A DNA stretch of 64,000 bases, taken from Hysterangium stoloniferum. Taxonomy: Eukaryota > Basidiomycota > Agaricomycetes > Hysterangiales > Hysterangiaceae. The position numbers and the translations under genes were made by a program. Of the stretch, positions 1 to 12,223 are shown piece by piece. Each line of letters begins with the position of its first letter. Positions within the stretch are counted from its first letter, which is position 1. The stretch is taken from positions 405,571 through 469,570 of the forward strand of contig WHVD01000067.1 in assembly GCA_015178975.1 (NCBI GenBank), in the 5' to 3' direction. A model generated the notes under the pieces. The model was not told the origin of the DNA. It searched no databases and saw only the letters and a list, made by a program, of their open reading frames with translations.

Positions 1-1057
1 TCCGAATTAGAGTCCGAATCCTCAGACACAGGATCAATTACGGCAGCCGACGGTACGGTGTTGAGATCCTGGGGTGTTTCGGTCGATTGATGAGATCCAG
101 ACGTCGCCCCCCGACCCCGACCCCGACCACGGCCTGCCCATCCAGAGTCAGGCCGCGCTCGCTCCGGGTAAACCCGACCACGTCCCCGCCAACCGCGGGC
201 CCCGCTTTGATTATCACATCGGCGGATCTCGCCCTCCATCCTATGCCGCTTATGCCCCTTCGCTGTGAGCTCGCTTGGATCGATTTCCCCTCTCTCCATG
301 GCCTCCCGTGCCTTGCGTTTTTTGTCTTCGACATTGTGTTTTGAAGGCCATCGTCTCCGTCGTTCCGCGATCCATGCTTCAATGGCCTCAGGAGTGTTCA
401 ACAGGAGGCCAGTGCCAGGTATAGGGACAGGTTTTCTGTCAGAAATGTCACTACTATGGCAAAATGAAGGAAGCATCGATAGACGACCGACCCTTTGAGT
501 GAAGGGTCTGCGTCCCAATCATCACGGGGTTTCCTCCATCCAGGAGGATATATCAGATGACGATCCATCTTATGTATCTCAACGGTTTTGTGTGCGCCGC
601 TAAATAAGCAACCGTCATGCCCGCATCTGATATTTCCTGGGGCGGGTGCGGTAGAATTTAGTGACGAGTGCGAGGGCCGTAGTGATGAGCTATTGTCATT
701 GGGAGGTCGCCCTCCGCGCCGCGAAGGGGCTTGCGGCCGGATGGTAGACGAACTTGCGCTGCTTTCGTTTGGGTTGTAAGTTGACGAAATGCTATATCCA
801 TCGGCAGTGGTCATCGGACGCTGCAGCTGTGCAAAATAGGCATGATAGTTTGGATTCGTATATGATTGATGGCCCGATTGCTGGCCATATGGGTTTGCTA
901 AAGACGAGGTCAGGGCCTGTGCCGCTAATGCGCCTATGTTGTGTCTTTGGTGCTGAGAGGATGCATTCTGCGCTGTGTTATTAGAATGATTATTATTGAT
1001 AGTATTGGGATTAAGTGGCAGCGAAGCACGACCAGGTAGTCCTCGTTGGGGTTGCAT
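1..1057 (-). CDS. NUFIP1-like zinc-finger protein (5' part of gene; runs off the left edge)
   Basis: Partial gene reading leftwards. Exon 1 runs from the ATG at 1057 to 492, a 56-base intron occupies 436-491 (phase 2), and exon 2 runs from 435 off the window. A Cys-Cys-His zinc-finger segment (residues about 145-170, containing GCLFSGAHKTVEIHKMDRHL) is followed across the intron by PIPGTGLLLNTPEAIEAWI and an Arg/Lys-rich helix, which is the order of the NUFIP1 conserved domain. The N-terminus is Asn/Ser/Gln-rich and the C-terminal part has RGRGRG repeats. NUFIP1/Rsa1 proteins are known to act as scaffolds in box C/D snoRNP assembly in the nucleus. An in-frame ATG at 1228 would add 57 residues but would lie against the start of the divergent Memo gene, so 1057 is preferred. 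Confidence 0.85.
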
Positions 1058-1234
1058 ATAAAGAGTACCTACAAGTCCATTATGACGCAGTGCGTGCTGT
1101 TTATTTACATAAATTTGTACTCCGACAAGAGGTGACATGTCACAATTCCCGCCGTCATTGCTCTCGACATCTAAACAGATATCTAACCATGAATTGCAGG
1201 TCAGTTGTTGTTCGATGTCTGTTTTCATATTCTA

Positions 1235-2602
1235 ATGTTTTCTGTAAGGCGTGCCACCCACGCAGGGACGTGGTACAACGCGAATCGTAAGCCCGCTGGT
1301 CACAATTACCTCATATATTCTTAAACGGCTTCCTATTCGCAGAAAATCGATTGAACAATGATCTCACAGGTTGGCTGGCGGCGGTGGAGCCCCTTTCAAG
1401 CGAGGAATACCAGCCCCCCATCAAGGGTTGCAAAGCCATTATAGCACCGTATGTCGCCTTTTGAGTCACCCAACTTCCGAGGTCAGATCAAGAGGCTGAT
1501 CCGCTTAAAAAGGCACGCTGGTTATGCCTACTCTGGGTCCACTGCTGCTTGGGGGTACAAGAGTATAGATCCGGTAGGGATGTGAGTTGATCTGGGGAAT
1601 AGGATATTATTTGTGTTTGATTCATGCTGTCCCTAGAAAACGAGTATTCGTCTTGGGACCTTCCCACCATGTTTACATGGACGGATGCGCGTTACCAACT
1701 ATGGCTGAATATGCCACACCAATTGGAAACCTTCCTCTGGATTTAGATAGTGAGTGTTCTTTTATACCATCCATTAATGAATAGAACTCAACTTGCGCGG
1801 TATCCGATAGCCATTGCCGAACTTAGAGCAACTGGTCAATTTCAAGATATGAATTCGTCAACTGATGAAGATGAACACAGCATAGAAATGCATCTGCCTT
1901 ACATACGGAAGGTGTTTAAAGGGTGCGTGATTAACCCAATGACAAGCCCCATACACGGCAGGGCGATTATTAAACGAAGTGAATAATTTCTAATCAACAG
2001 ACAAGACATTTCATTAGTACCCATTCTTGTGGGTGGAATTTCGAAAGACAAAGAAGTCACCTTCGGCCGTCTGCTAGCACCGTTTCTCGCACGAGAGGAC
2101 ACCATATGTGTTGTTTCGTCGGATTTCTGTCATTGGTACGTTGGGATGTTTTATATTGGGTTTCCACTCATTAATTTCTCTAAGGGGGACGAGATTCCAG
2201 TACACATTTTATTATTCCTCGCCTCCAGATCCGAATGCGGAGACACCGCCTACAGGAAAACGTCTTTCGCGTTCGCAAGCACTCCCTTCCACGATCACGT
2301 CTTTTCCGATACATGCGTCCATCGAGGCACTTGATCGAGAAGCGTTGGAAATTTTGACTCTTTCTGGTCAGGCCGACTCTGTCGCGAAATGTCACAGCGA
2401 GTTTGCGGACTACCTCGTGCGTACAAAGAATACAATATGCGGGCGCCATCCCATTGGGGTATTACTTGGTGCCCTTACCGCTCTACAGGAAGGGGAAAGT
2501 AAGGTCCCTGCTGTTAAATGGGTACGATACACCCAAAGCAGCCAGTGCCACAATATAAACGATTCCAGTGTGAGCTATGCCAGTGCTTATGTTGTATTTT
2601 GA
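1235..2602 (+). CDS. Memo-family protein (MEMO1 homologue), 334 aa, 7 exons
   Basis: Exons: 1235-1286, 1343-1448, 1513-1581, 1637-1749, 1811-1922, 2001-2135, 2185-2602. The spliced frame is open for 334 residues. Family motifs appear in order: THAGTWY near the start, [37 protein letters not shown] and [12 protein letters not shown], ending with [16 protein letters not shown]. The conserved His residues and the Cys of the CGRHP motif, which bind metal in human MEMO1, are present, so the protein is probably functional. Human MEMO1 is a cytosolic copper/iron-binding protein linked to redox signalling; the role in fungi is less clear. A 35-base intron at 1750-1784 was tested first, but only the acceptor at 1809-1810 keeps the frame. 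The start is the first ATG in frame with THAG, 178 bases from the divergent NUFIP start. Confidence 0.93.
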
Positions 2603-3388
2603 GTATTAGATGGGGATTACTTCTGTGTAACGATAAAGTATTCACGTACCTCGCGGACGATTTGTAATAGTATAGGGGTCATGCCTATAGTAAACGATAC
2701 AGGATATCTGCATGATAACACAGCTTTATTGCAGTGGCTGAGGGCGATCTCACGACATAAACATTCTTCCACGATTTCGCTAGTTAACTATAGCTATTAT
2801 CTCTGACAAGTGTTAAGTGTTTGGCGACAGGACCGGATGTATATTTGCCTTCAGACAGGTACATATAATTTGAAAAAAACAGTAAGTTGGGGTGAGGGTA
2901 TCAACACAAGTAATAATGGTTTCCAATTACATTCACCGCATATCAGCCAAGTGGCTGACCTTGTCCATCCGTGCCTGTCTTGTTAAGCCAGAGGCTAGAT
3001 GCGGGGAGATAATTAGATAATTAGGCAACAAAGACAGGATGGTCTCCAGGAAATACGCGTTGACTGGGCTCGCAGCGCCCGGCTTATAGGACCGTCACGC
3101 GCATGCCGAACTGAGGCTGTTCACAGAAAGGTAACGGGCCGCAGTGACAAGGATTCCGAGAGTCAATCTTTCTCGAGATCGTGGGGGAAGTAGGACGAAT
3201 TTGCCTATACAATTAAGGCTAATTCAGGGTCATCAAGGTGCACCCAGAAATTTGCCACACTTGCCTAATTGGCTTGTTAAGTTGCCCACTTGCTATGCTT
3301 GTAACAGCTCGCTCCTATCCTTCAGCAGGCTGAGCACATTGTAAGACACCACCCAGAGCCCTTGTGATTTGTTGAGGCAACTTAAGAC
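2603..3388. other. intergenic, Memo 3' side to KH-gene promoter
   Basis: No protein-coding exon, tRNA or repeat was recognised. It must hold the Memo 3' UTR and the upstream region of the KH-domain gene. Confidence 0.5.
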
Positions 3389-4753
3389 ATGTCTAAGAGG
3401 AAGAGCTATGACTCCGTCGCTGCGGTATGTGCGCCTGATATTTTCAAAGTCCGCCAAAATCTTTCATTCTCTCAACCACCATCCGCCCATCCTCTTTGCT
3501 CCCTGTCTGCTCCCTCCGCCTCCTTGCCGCTCTCCCCTTACCTCCCATCCCTTCTTATTTCCTATGCTCTCGCGTCCCTCTTCTCCCGCTCACGAGCAAC
3601 CACGTCAAGGTATTTAGTTTTTATATACTGTCCTTTTTTCTTTTCTTTTTACGGAAATTCACGCCCTTTGCCACAGGCTCGCACCAAGGCTCCAACCCTG
3701 CTTCACCAGTTCAAAATGAGACCCTAACTCTTCGCGCCCTTGTCACCACCAAGGAAGCAGGCATCATCATCGGTAAAGGTGGAAAGAACGTCGCCGATAT
3801 TCGTGAGCAGAGCGGAGTCAAGGCTGGGGTCAGCAAGGTCGTCCCCGGTGTCCACGAGCGTGTGCTAAGTGTGAGTGGAAATGTCGAGGCTGTCGCCAAA
3901 GTGAGTTCCCTTCCCAATTATACCTGGTCGTGCGACCTAACCGATTTGTCAGGCTTATACTCTTATAATCAACCAACTTCTCGCTAACGCCCCTCCTTCT
4001 CCGACTCCCGCCACACCTACCTCTCCCAACGGCTCCATCAACACTTCTATAAGTCTCTTGATCTCCCATAATCTTATGGGCACAATCATCGGACGCAACG
4101 GTCTCAAAATTAAGGCTATCCAAGACACCTCTGGCGCTCGTATGGTTGCTGAGAAAGAAATGTTACCTCAGTCGACCGAGCGCATCGTCGTCGTACAAGG
4201 CACTGCTGACAGTATTGGACGTGCGATTGAGGAAATCGGCAAGTGCCTTCTTGAGGACTGGGAAAGGGGTGTTGGCACTGTGCTCTTCCACCCGGGAGCT
4301 AGTGAGGAGAGGGAACGTGGCCACGGAGGAAGGCGGACCAGCAATGCGTATACTTCATCTGGTGCCCAGGCTGGTACCCAGCGTCGCGCTAATGGAGATG
4401 CGCAAACGGGAGGCGGCTCTGCCCACCGTTCACCTTCTCCCGGCGGTCCCGGCGGTGTTACTTCTCCAACTTCTGCGCCTACCAATCTTCGTACTCAAAA
4501 CATCTCTATCCCTTCTGACATGGTCGGCTGCATCATCGGTCGCAGTGGAACTAAAATCACGGAGATTCGTCGTTTGTCGGGGTCCAAGATCAGCATTGCC
4601 AAGACACCCCATGACGACACTGGAGAAAGGATGTTTACTATTATCGGAACCTCTGAGGCCAATGAAAAGGCCTTGTTCTTACTCTATAACCAATTGGAGA
4701 TGGAGAAAGAGAGGAGGGTCGGCCGTGAGGGAGGTGCCGACGCTCAGGAATGA
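3389..4753 (+). CDS. three-KH-domain RNA-binding protein (PCBP / Rnc1 / Pbp2-like), 357 aa
   Basis: Exons: 3389-3424, 3597-3609 (13-nt micro-exon), 3677-3900, 3953-4753. Three KH domains are visible by their GxxG loops: IIIGKGGKNVADIREQSG (KH1), GTIIGRNGLKIKAIQDTSG (KH2) and GCIIGRSGTKITEIRRLSG (KH3). KH2 and KH3 are separated by a Ser/Pro/Gly-rich linker. This 2+1 KH layout is that of human PCBP/hnRNP E, S. pombe Rnc1 and S. cerevisiae Pbp2/Hek2, which bind C-rich or U-rich mRNA and control stability or localisation. The first intron (3425-3596) is long for this window and strongly pyrimidine-rich; it lacks an internal AG until the micro-exon, which is why the micro-exon is proposed. The frame closes exactly through all junctions. 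The start MSKRK is the only ATG near exon 1. Confidence 0.88.
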
Positions 4754-5550
4754 TCTTGTTACCCTTTTGCTAGCGTATCATCTCTCATTTCTGGACTCGA
4801 GCCTACTCAATGCCACCTACCTATTCTACGATTTTTGACTGCGGATATCTGTGATCCGTGCATTATCTTTCCCGCCGCGCCAGTCCACGAACGTTGAACC
4901 CCCCCTTTCTTACTGCTTTATTTCTCGTGGACTACCGCCTAGTGTGGCGCGTGCTCCGTCGTCTATAATTCGAGATTCTTAACTACTACTTCTTGCCATT
5001 CGTAACCCTCTCGTATATTCACTTGCCCTCCGCCTTTACTTGCCATTACTCTTCCTGCCCGCCATCATCCCTAGTTGGCTCTCCCCACTTGCTCCCATCT
5101 GCAGCAAAATAAAATGTATGCAATTCACCCACCGTGACTATGAGGTATAAATATGGTACACATGAGTGGTTGTAGGGCGTGATATAGGACGACGACATGA
5201 GATTGATTGTATGTGGGGCAGCAATACACATGAGACTGACACCTGGTCCATACGTATGCGCTGCCTCCATTCAGTACAGATGTATCTGTTCATTTGAGCT
5301 ACAGGCTGGTTATAGTATCAGTGATTGGTATGCATTAAGATGTGTTAAACCGATGATATCTTATCATTACTATGATATATGCTCATGTCTATGGATGGGT
5401 CTGTGTTATTGCCTCGGTCGGAACAGTATCTGATCGATGTGACATTCATAATTAATTTATATGATGAGCAATCTGATTGGTGCGGGAGCCTCCACGTCGG
5501 AGTGGGTTTATAAGGTCACCCATACTTACAACACGCCGTCCAGCACAACT
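4754..5550. other. intergenic between KH-protein gene and DUF423 gene
   Basis: Holds the 3' UTR of the KH-protein gene and the promoter of the next gene. No coding exon or repeat was recognised. A CT-rich stretch lies around 4860-5060. Confidence 0.5.
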
Positions 5551-6206
5551 ATGTCTTCTACACCCTTGTTACGACCCCGTGCTGGCCTTTTCTCGCCCTT
5601 CCCCAATGCAAATCTGCTTTGGAAAGCGGGTGCACTGATAGGTACCCAAACAGTGAAATATCCACAGCCACTGGTTTGTTTAATAACTGTTCAAACGCTT
5701 CTGTCATACAGCCGCTTTGGGCATTATCAACGGTGCCTTTGGGGCACACGCACTCAAGCGAAGAATTCCTGACCCGGCGAAGCTGCAAGCCTGGGGCACA
5801 GCGAGCCATTACGCTGTAATACCGACTTTTTCCATGCAGCGCTGCGTTCGCTCACGTCTGTCCGCGTAGATATTCAACGGTGTGGCATTGTTAGCCATAT
5901 CGATGCATCCGCGGTTTTCAGTGCATCGTTTCGCAGGACCTGCCATCGGGATTGGCGCGCTGGTCTTCTCGGGGAGCATTTGGGCCCTTACGCTTGATCA
6001 TGGGAGGAGGTATGGTGATGTTCTTTCACGGTTATGAGGAGCCGTTTTTCTGAGAGAAAATGATACATTTAGATTTAAATGGCTAGGGCCTGTCACTCCA
6101 CTGGGTGGTTCTTTAATGATTTTTGGGTGAGTGCTGTTAGCCTCGATACCAGTGGCCATCTGAAGCCATGCCATCTATTTTTAGATATATATCGATGCTG
6201 TTTTGA
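5551..6206 (+). CDS. TMEM256/DUF423 family small membrane protein, 136 aa
   Basis: Exons: 5551-5641, 5712-5815, 5870-6009, 6073-6126, 6185-6206. The spliced protein has LLWKAGALI, then GIINGAFGAHALKRR, GVALLAISMHPRF, HRFAGPAIGIGALVFSGSIW and WLGPVTPLGGSLM. These are the conserved stretches of the DUF423/TMEM256 family of small proteins with about four membrane segments; function is unknown. Read without the 54-base intron at 5816-5869 the gene looks frameshifted. That intron has a GTAATA donor, a CTCAC branch-like site and a TAG acceptor, and it restores a typical sequence. The last exon codes only for GYISMLF after a GTGAGT donor. The length matches the family. Confidence 0.88.
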
Positions 6207-7052
6207 TTTATGAAAAGGCACATTAGAAATATAGAAAAGAAATATATCTGGGACACGGTCACACTCGTGATGTGTTGTGACAAGTCGTGTTTGAACATGT
6301 CATGTGACCTGAACGCGCTAGACACCTGAAACCACTTGCATTGCAAGTAATGGGAAAAGCTGTGGGGAAATCATATATACAAGACAAGTTCCTTCACAGG
6401 CGACCATACTTGGTCCATATTTCCATTACTGTAACTAAAACAGCCCAAATTACCTGTCACCCTCCGTCTCGTCTTCCAGCAACGTATATTTCTTCAAAAA
6501 TTGTCAGAAATTTTGAAAATAGCCAAAGTAACTTAAATAAACCGTTCATTAACCCTCTGGCAAGCCAAATTCTCTTGTGGAGTTGTGAAAAAGCAAACCT
6601 GTAGAACAACCACAGTTGAAACTCAGCTCTGAGCCGTTCCGACAGGTAGGACGCCTTTTGCCGAGTCTCGCGTCTGTCTCCCTTTTCCCCCATCCTCACC
6701 GACGCGTCACAGCGTCACCTAGCTCTCCTCCTCGACCGGTTTGCCTCATTATCACTTTTCTTTGCATCCTTCATCACTTTGTCTTCATCTACATTTGCCC
6801 TCATCGCATTGTTCATTTCCTACTGAATATGTGAGTTTTTTCAGTCATTTCGCGTCGCGTACTTGCACTTCAATGGTATCGCACATGCATATGAGGTCGT
6901 CCGCGACGTCTCTCCTGCTTTGCGTTCGTAATTGACTTGCTGGGAACGCATTTTAAACGCGTTAACACGGTCCAGACGCGTCTCTAACGCATCACTAACA
7001 GATAGCGGTACCAGTGTCTTTGAGTGACACAATAACCTGTAATACAATAACC
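6207..7052. promoter_or_regulatory. intergenic and 5' UTR of the C2H2 gene, with a likely 5' UTR intron at 6831-7001
   Basis: A CT-rich tract at about 6650-6830 is followed by a GTGAGT donor at 6831 and a CACTAACAG acceptor ending at 7001. This arrangement is typical of a leader intron upstream of the ATG at 7053. It is inferred from sequence signals only. Confidence 0.4.
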
Positions 7053-9706
7053 ATGGTCTCGAGTAGCGCCACGGTAGCCGCTCCTTGCACTACCTCGCCG
7101 AACTCCCAACAGCCCACGTCTCCCCCAACGCAGCCTTCGGTGGAGACTGTGTCCGACAATGACGCGACAAAAGTAGCGCAACACATTCAGTCCAGATCTT
7201 CATCAATGTTTCAAGAATCTACTACGCAAAACGCGTCCCTAGCTCGCAATATTCCGATCAATCCCTCTCTTCCGTCCAGTACACCTAAACAACAGTCAAC
7301 ATCCACGGCAACATCGCAAAGTACTCGCACATACAATGCCCACCTTCCGTACAATCCCAGTCGACCACCTCCGTATACCTACCAGCGGCAGCATGAATTT
7401 CCCCCTTTCCCCCCATTGGCACAGCACCCTGTCCTGCCATTTTTAACGACAGCATTCTCTAGTCAGCAAGAGCCTGCACCGGTCGCTGCACCTCCACCCA
7501 AAGCACGACCGAATCTGGCTCCTCGTGCTAGCACCACCCAACGGCATGTGCAGTCAACCACGTCTTCAATCCCAACGATGGATGTGAGTAGAAATGATCC
7601 TGCCGCGATATTCATTCGCCCCCCCCTCGTAGTGCCCTTCCCTCCAAATGTCGAATCCAATATTACTTGGAACGGTACTGATGGACAGCCTATTCCGGGA
7701 ACACCTCTGACGTATACAATCCTACATGCTCATCGGAATTGGTTTTTAGACGCGGATGATTTCCGCAAAGACAATCCAAGGAGAATCGACTATCCTCCCG
7801 AACTTGAACCGCCAAGAGGCTGGGCACCCCTCAACGAATGTACTGGGGCGGGTGCTGCATCTCGATGTAGGCAAGCTAAAGAGGCAAAGGAAAAGGAGAA
7901 AGACAAGGACAAAGGCCCCACAGCACGGACGAAAGGCTCTTATGCCCAAACTGAAACAGGTTCTGAAGCTATCGAGTGTGGACCATCAGATGATTGTCAT
8001 GAGAAGACGATTCTTCGTTGCACATTTTGTAGGCGTGAGTATCATGGGCCCAATGCAAAATCAATGTGGAGGAGACATGTCTATGATAAACATAAAGTGG
8101 CTATGAAAAACAGGCGGGAAGGCAGCGCGGGTACCGCATACAAGTCTGTTTCCAAGAAAGGCAAGCCACCCAAGCCACCGTCACCGTCCCCGGCTCTTGG
8201 CCCTGCATTGGTTTTAATGCCTCCTGCGGCTTTAGACACCCCTAAGTTGACTTTAGACCTAACCAGTATGCGGTTTAATCAGTCTACAAGATAGTTAATC
8301 CACTAACTCTTGTTTGTGCAGAGGAACAGAACCTTATTCGCCTGCTTGAGCGGGTTGTTGCTGGTAATCTGAACATTAGCCTTCCCTCCTCAGTCTTAGG
8401 TGATGGCACGACCGCTATTAATATACAATCAATTGCCTTGGCCTTGGAAAAAAGTGGTATAATGGTTACGCTGGACAAAGACAACGCTCTTACCCCTGAA
8501 ACGTCTTTCTCCTCTGAAGGGAGCAGTGCTACTGAAGACAATATTATCTCGCAGGAATCTTCAACTGGGATTCTTCCGTTAGATCTTAATGAAGCATCTC
8601 AGAATCCCCAAGACTCCCATGCTCCTACTACAGCAGAGCATCAAGACATTGTTAACCTAGATGAACGGAGCGCGACTACGCAGTCGGTGTTCGATACTGC
8701 TTCCCGGGGTCAGAAACGTAAAGTGCAAGCGGACACCCCTGCACGGGATCGAATACCGCTCAAAGACAATACAATTGCAGATCGCAATCAACACAACTCC
8801 AATGCGGCGATAACGCCAGGCACTCCTCGAATAGAGAAGGGAAAACAAAAGGTTCTCCCTTGCGCTCCAAATGGTCCACGAATCTCCCAGGCTATTACTC
8901 CAATAACTTCGCCCACCCGAAATCCCTTTACACCGCAACAGTCTGCATGTAGCACGGCGATGCGTGCTCATGCATTGACTACAACTGGACAAGAATCATA
9001 CCTTACGCTAGTTCTCAGTTCTCCCGCTACAGCCTCCCCTGCCCGAAGTACTACTGGGCGAGTCACTTTCACATCTCCTTTGAAGTCTAAACATCGGGAC
9101 TGTCCCCCTATCAGTGATGATCACTTTGGCATCCCTGGCGCATCGTCCCCGAGGTATTCCTTTGACTTTAATATCTCTGGCTCTAGCCCTTATCTAGGAG
9201 CCTTTGATCCTATACCACTGGAAGTCAGCTCGTTGGCACTTGCATCTGCGAACTGGACGCCTCCTTCATCGCTGGGTCCTTCTGCCCCTGTCCGAGATTC
9301 AAAAACGCATAGGACATCTCGTGCCAGTCACCATGATACAAATATTGACGAAGATGGGGAAGGTTCAGATATGGAACTTACATATCCCGACGAGCCATCG
9401 TCTCCTTTAGAGCGAGTGCAACGTCGCCGTTCAAGTGGCGAGTCTCCAATACAGGAAAATGAGGACGATGATGATGATTTTGATATGAATGTGTTTGTGG
9501 ATTTGAAAGACGCTGGGCCGCCACTCACGTTGGTTGGCGTTTCCTCGTCTCCCCCGAAAAACCTATCGATTCGGGGGTTTTCGAAGGAATTTGGATTACT
9601 TTCACAGGAGGAGGTGGAGCGTATCGTTGGGGATGCGTCCCCTACAAGAATATTCGAGGACGAAGCCAGGAGTTCGAAACGGAGGAAAGTGGATGCCACA
9701 CCGTAA
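7053..9706 (+). CDS. C2H2-type zinc-finger protein of unknown role, 865 aa, nuclear
   Basis: Two exons, 7053-8265 and 8322-9706; the 56-base intron has a GTATGC donor, a CACTAAC branch site and a TGTGCAG acceptor. The start is chosen for its context (ACCATGG); an in-frame ATG at 7014 is possible. The N-terminal 300 residues are Ser/Thr/Pro/Gln-rich. One finger, CTFC followed by RRHVYDKH, lies at about residues 323-350. Exon 2 starts with a short helix (EQNLIRLLERVV), then long disordered sequence with SP/TP motifs, an acidic run (EDDDDDFD) and a basic motif SSKRRKV near the end that could be a nuclear import signal. The composition suggests a transcription regulator, but the family is not recognised and no target can be inferred. 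Confidence 0.75.
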
Positions 9707-9931
9707 CTAACCCAGACTATTTTTCCTTCCCACATGCGACTTTTATTCATTTTTGTCCCATCTTCTGTACACCTTGTGCGTGGGCCATTTCATTAGTACG
9801 AATTAATCCAGGTTTAGTACGATGGAATAATTTACTCCTGTAACAGTAGCTGTAACAGGTTTCATTTCATAAAATCCACTGTTTAATAATTATTTAGACT
9901 CCGACGGAGAGATTCGTTGAACCCCATTGTC

Positions 9932-10438
9932 ATGTTCCGCCTAAGTCGCCCTTTATACCAAAAGGTTCTCAAGGCCTCAACGGGGATTACAGGTTCGTTG
10001 GCAAATTTTAATGAAACAGTTCACCTCATGATTTAAACACAGGGCTATCCGTCCACCCGAACCCTCTCCCCGATCTGCGCGCCACCCTCCAGCTCACATT
10101 ACAAAGGCTAAATGGCATCCCACAGCACTCAGCATACCGTCGTGCGACGACAGCAATTGTCCAAAACCGACTTGACATTCTAGACCGTGCGGGGGAGGAT
10201 GTCGGCAGGGTCGAGAGGGAGATCGACCAGGGGCAGATTGAGGAGGTGATTGCGCAGGCGCAGGATGAGCTGCGGCTGGTGGACCACATGGGCGAGTGGA
10301 AAGCGTGAGTGTCCCGCTTGGCGATATGCTACTGCTGTGTGTGACTGAAGATCTCGCTGATGTAGGTGGGAGGGGTTGGAGGAGCAGGCCCCTGCGGGAC
10401 AGTTTGGATATCCTGGCACGGTTACAAGCCCGTCGTAG
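9932..10438 (+). CDS. mitochondrial complex I subunit NDUFA5 / B13 homologue, 131 aa
   Basis: Exons: 9932-9992, 10043-10304, 10366-10438. The spliced protein starts MFRLSRPLYQKVLKASTGIT, continues GLSVHPNPLPDLRATLQLTL, and contains VEREIDQGQIEEVIAQAQDE and MGEWKAWEGLEE. This matches the small LYR-free subunit NDUFA5 (B13, fungal 29.9 kDa subunit) of the hydrophilic arm of NADH:ubiquinone oxidoreductase, in the mitochondrial matrix. The basic N-terminus with hydroxylated residues could act as a presequence. It lies 225 bases after the C2H2 gene on the same strand and is convergent with the Stm1-like gene. Confidence 0.92.
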
Positions 10439-10945
10439 TACTCGTGTATAATGGAACTGGATCTAGCCAAATAAGAGAGCTGAATGGTAAAACGTCGCAA
10501 GGTGGATACACTATGTTATATTATGATAATATCTTGAGTGGTGAGGATTTCTAAAATTGGCTCGTAACTTTCAAAGATTGTTTTGACGCTACGTCATATT
10601 AAACACTACATAAAACAATGCTCTTCACCGTTTCAATCAATTCACTGTTGATGGGAAGGTGGGATACTTATAGGTGATCCGACTGCTTTTGAATGGTTCG
10701 AAAGCTGTGGAGTTTAGTATATTGTATTCGTAGTTCATAGACAGCAACCAGAAAGAGTGAGGGAAAAATAATTCGCCACGAGAGATATGTACCAAAACAC
10801 ATAATTGGGGAACATGAGAGTATATCAAAAGACAGAAAGACGATGCAAAAATGTGAATGACGTGACGAGAAATTCTCCCCTTTTAAGTTGTGGTAATTAC
10901 AGCCTTTTTTATTGCGTCGTAGTAGGTATGGCGTTGCGCCCTGAC
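10439..10945. other. intergenic between convergent NDUFA5 and Stm1-like genes
   Basis: Must contain both 3' UTRs. It is AT-rich, and no coding exon or RNA gene was recognised. Confidence 0.5.
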
Positions 10946-12223
10946 TCATGAAAGCGAGGGGAAGGCAGCCTGATCGGCGACATTGACATCGACATGTTGA
11001 ACTCCATGGCGATCGCCGCGGCTACCACCACCACGACCGGCGCCCCTGGGCCTCTCATCTCGGTCAGCACCACCGCGACCACGACCACCTCGGGGACCAC
11101 CACGGGAAGAAGGACGCTCGAAGCGGGCGTCGATCTCAATATGGACCTTCTCTTCCTTCTTTGCGCGGGTCTTGGGGGCAGCCTTGACCTGTGGGTGAGA
11201 AGACTTGTTGAATAACGGCAATGGGCGTGAAGAAAAAATCAACAGTGTACCTTGCCAACGAAATAATTGTCTTCTTCCTTGGCCTTGGCCAAAGGAACGG
11301 TATTCTTCCATTGAGACTCATCAGCACCTTCGTTAGGCTTACGGACTGCATCGATCTTGGGGATGACCTCAGACTGGACCTTCTTGGCGAGATATTCGTC
11401 AAATGTCAAGGAGTTGTCCTCTTCTTCCTTAGGACGGCGAGTTTCTCCAGTGCCATTGGGGGTAGCGTTGGGAGCAGCGCCTGCTGTCTCGCCACCCCAA
11501 CCGTCGCCAGCACCCTCTGTAGGTGCGGCGATACCATCGGCCCAATTGTCGGCGGCAGAGTCCTTAACGGCGTCAGTTTGGCCTTGGACTTCGGCGGTGA
11601 GCTCGGCTTTGCCCTCGTTGGCTCCCCAGGCCTGGTTTACTTTCTTTTCAGAATCGCTGCATAAATCGCGAATTTTTTTAAAATAATGTAAAATGATAGT
11701 ACGAGACGGCAGATGACTGACGGTAAACCTCCACTATGTCTGTCGAATTGACGGCCACGGCCTCCAACCTGTCCACCTCGCCCTCTTCCACCGCGGCTAC
11801 CCCTTCCTCTGCCGCGAGTTTGGCCCTCGCCGCCCTCGACTTTTTTTCAAAAGAGATACGCAAGCATCATGTGAGCAAAAACGGCGGTATGAACGCTAAA
11901 TTATCCTTACATCTCCTGTTTTCACGTGGAGGTGCATCTGAATCACCCTCCTGACCTTCCTTAGGAGTGGACTTGCTCGTCGCGCCGCCTCTTGGATAGT
12001 AACGACCGCCTCTGCTCGCTGGGCCAGTCTTTGGCCTCTGGTCTTTCTGAAGTGTCTTTGCAGCTGGAATGGACGCAGGTGTAGGTACTTGAGCTGGAGG
12101 TGGAGCAGAGTCTGCGCCATCGTCGTCTAAAGAAAAAGGTGGTCAAAAATGCAAGGTAATAATTGAGGTATAAGAAGGATAACCGTTGAGCAAAGCAAAG
12201 GGATTTTTTGTAGCCACCGACAT
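10946..12223 (-). CDS. Stm1 / SERBP1 (HABP4_PAI-RBP1) family ribosome-associated RNA-binding protein, 340 aa
   Basis: Exons in order of translation: 12223-12184, 12126-11911, 11839-11722, 11656-11251, 11188-10946. The protein starts MSVATKNPFALLN, the usual Stm1-type N-terminus. It has an RGG-rich central part (GRGRGSRGGRGRGG), the motif RQFDRHSGGLPDSEKKVNQ typical of the hyaluronan/mRNA-binding domain, the segment SLTFDEYLAKK, and a second RGG block before the C-terminus. Stm1/SERBP1 proteins sit in the mRNA channel of the ribosome, preserve idle 80S ribosomes and bind mRNA; S. pombe Oga1 is another relative. All junctions are in phase. Exon 3 uses a GTCAGT donor; choosing the GTTTAC site four codons earlier breaks the frame. 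Confidence 0.9.

Noticed and set aside
1750-1784. 35-base intron in the Memo gene
   Set aside because: It gives a stop in the next exon; the acceptor at 1809-1810 gives a 61-base intron and the expected sequence.
5811-5869. Apparent frameshift in the DUF423 gene after SHYA
   Set aside because: A 54-base intron (5816-5869) with GTAATA donor and TAG acceptor restores a typical family sequence, so no frameshift is needed.
10690-10720. tRNA T-loop-like GGTTCGAA
   Set aside because: No matching acceptor, D or anticodon arms were found around it.
11221-11664. 147-codon plus-strand frame
   Set aside because: It is antisense to exon 4 of the Stm1-like gene, whose spliced frame is well supported.
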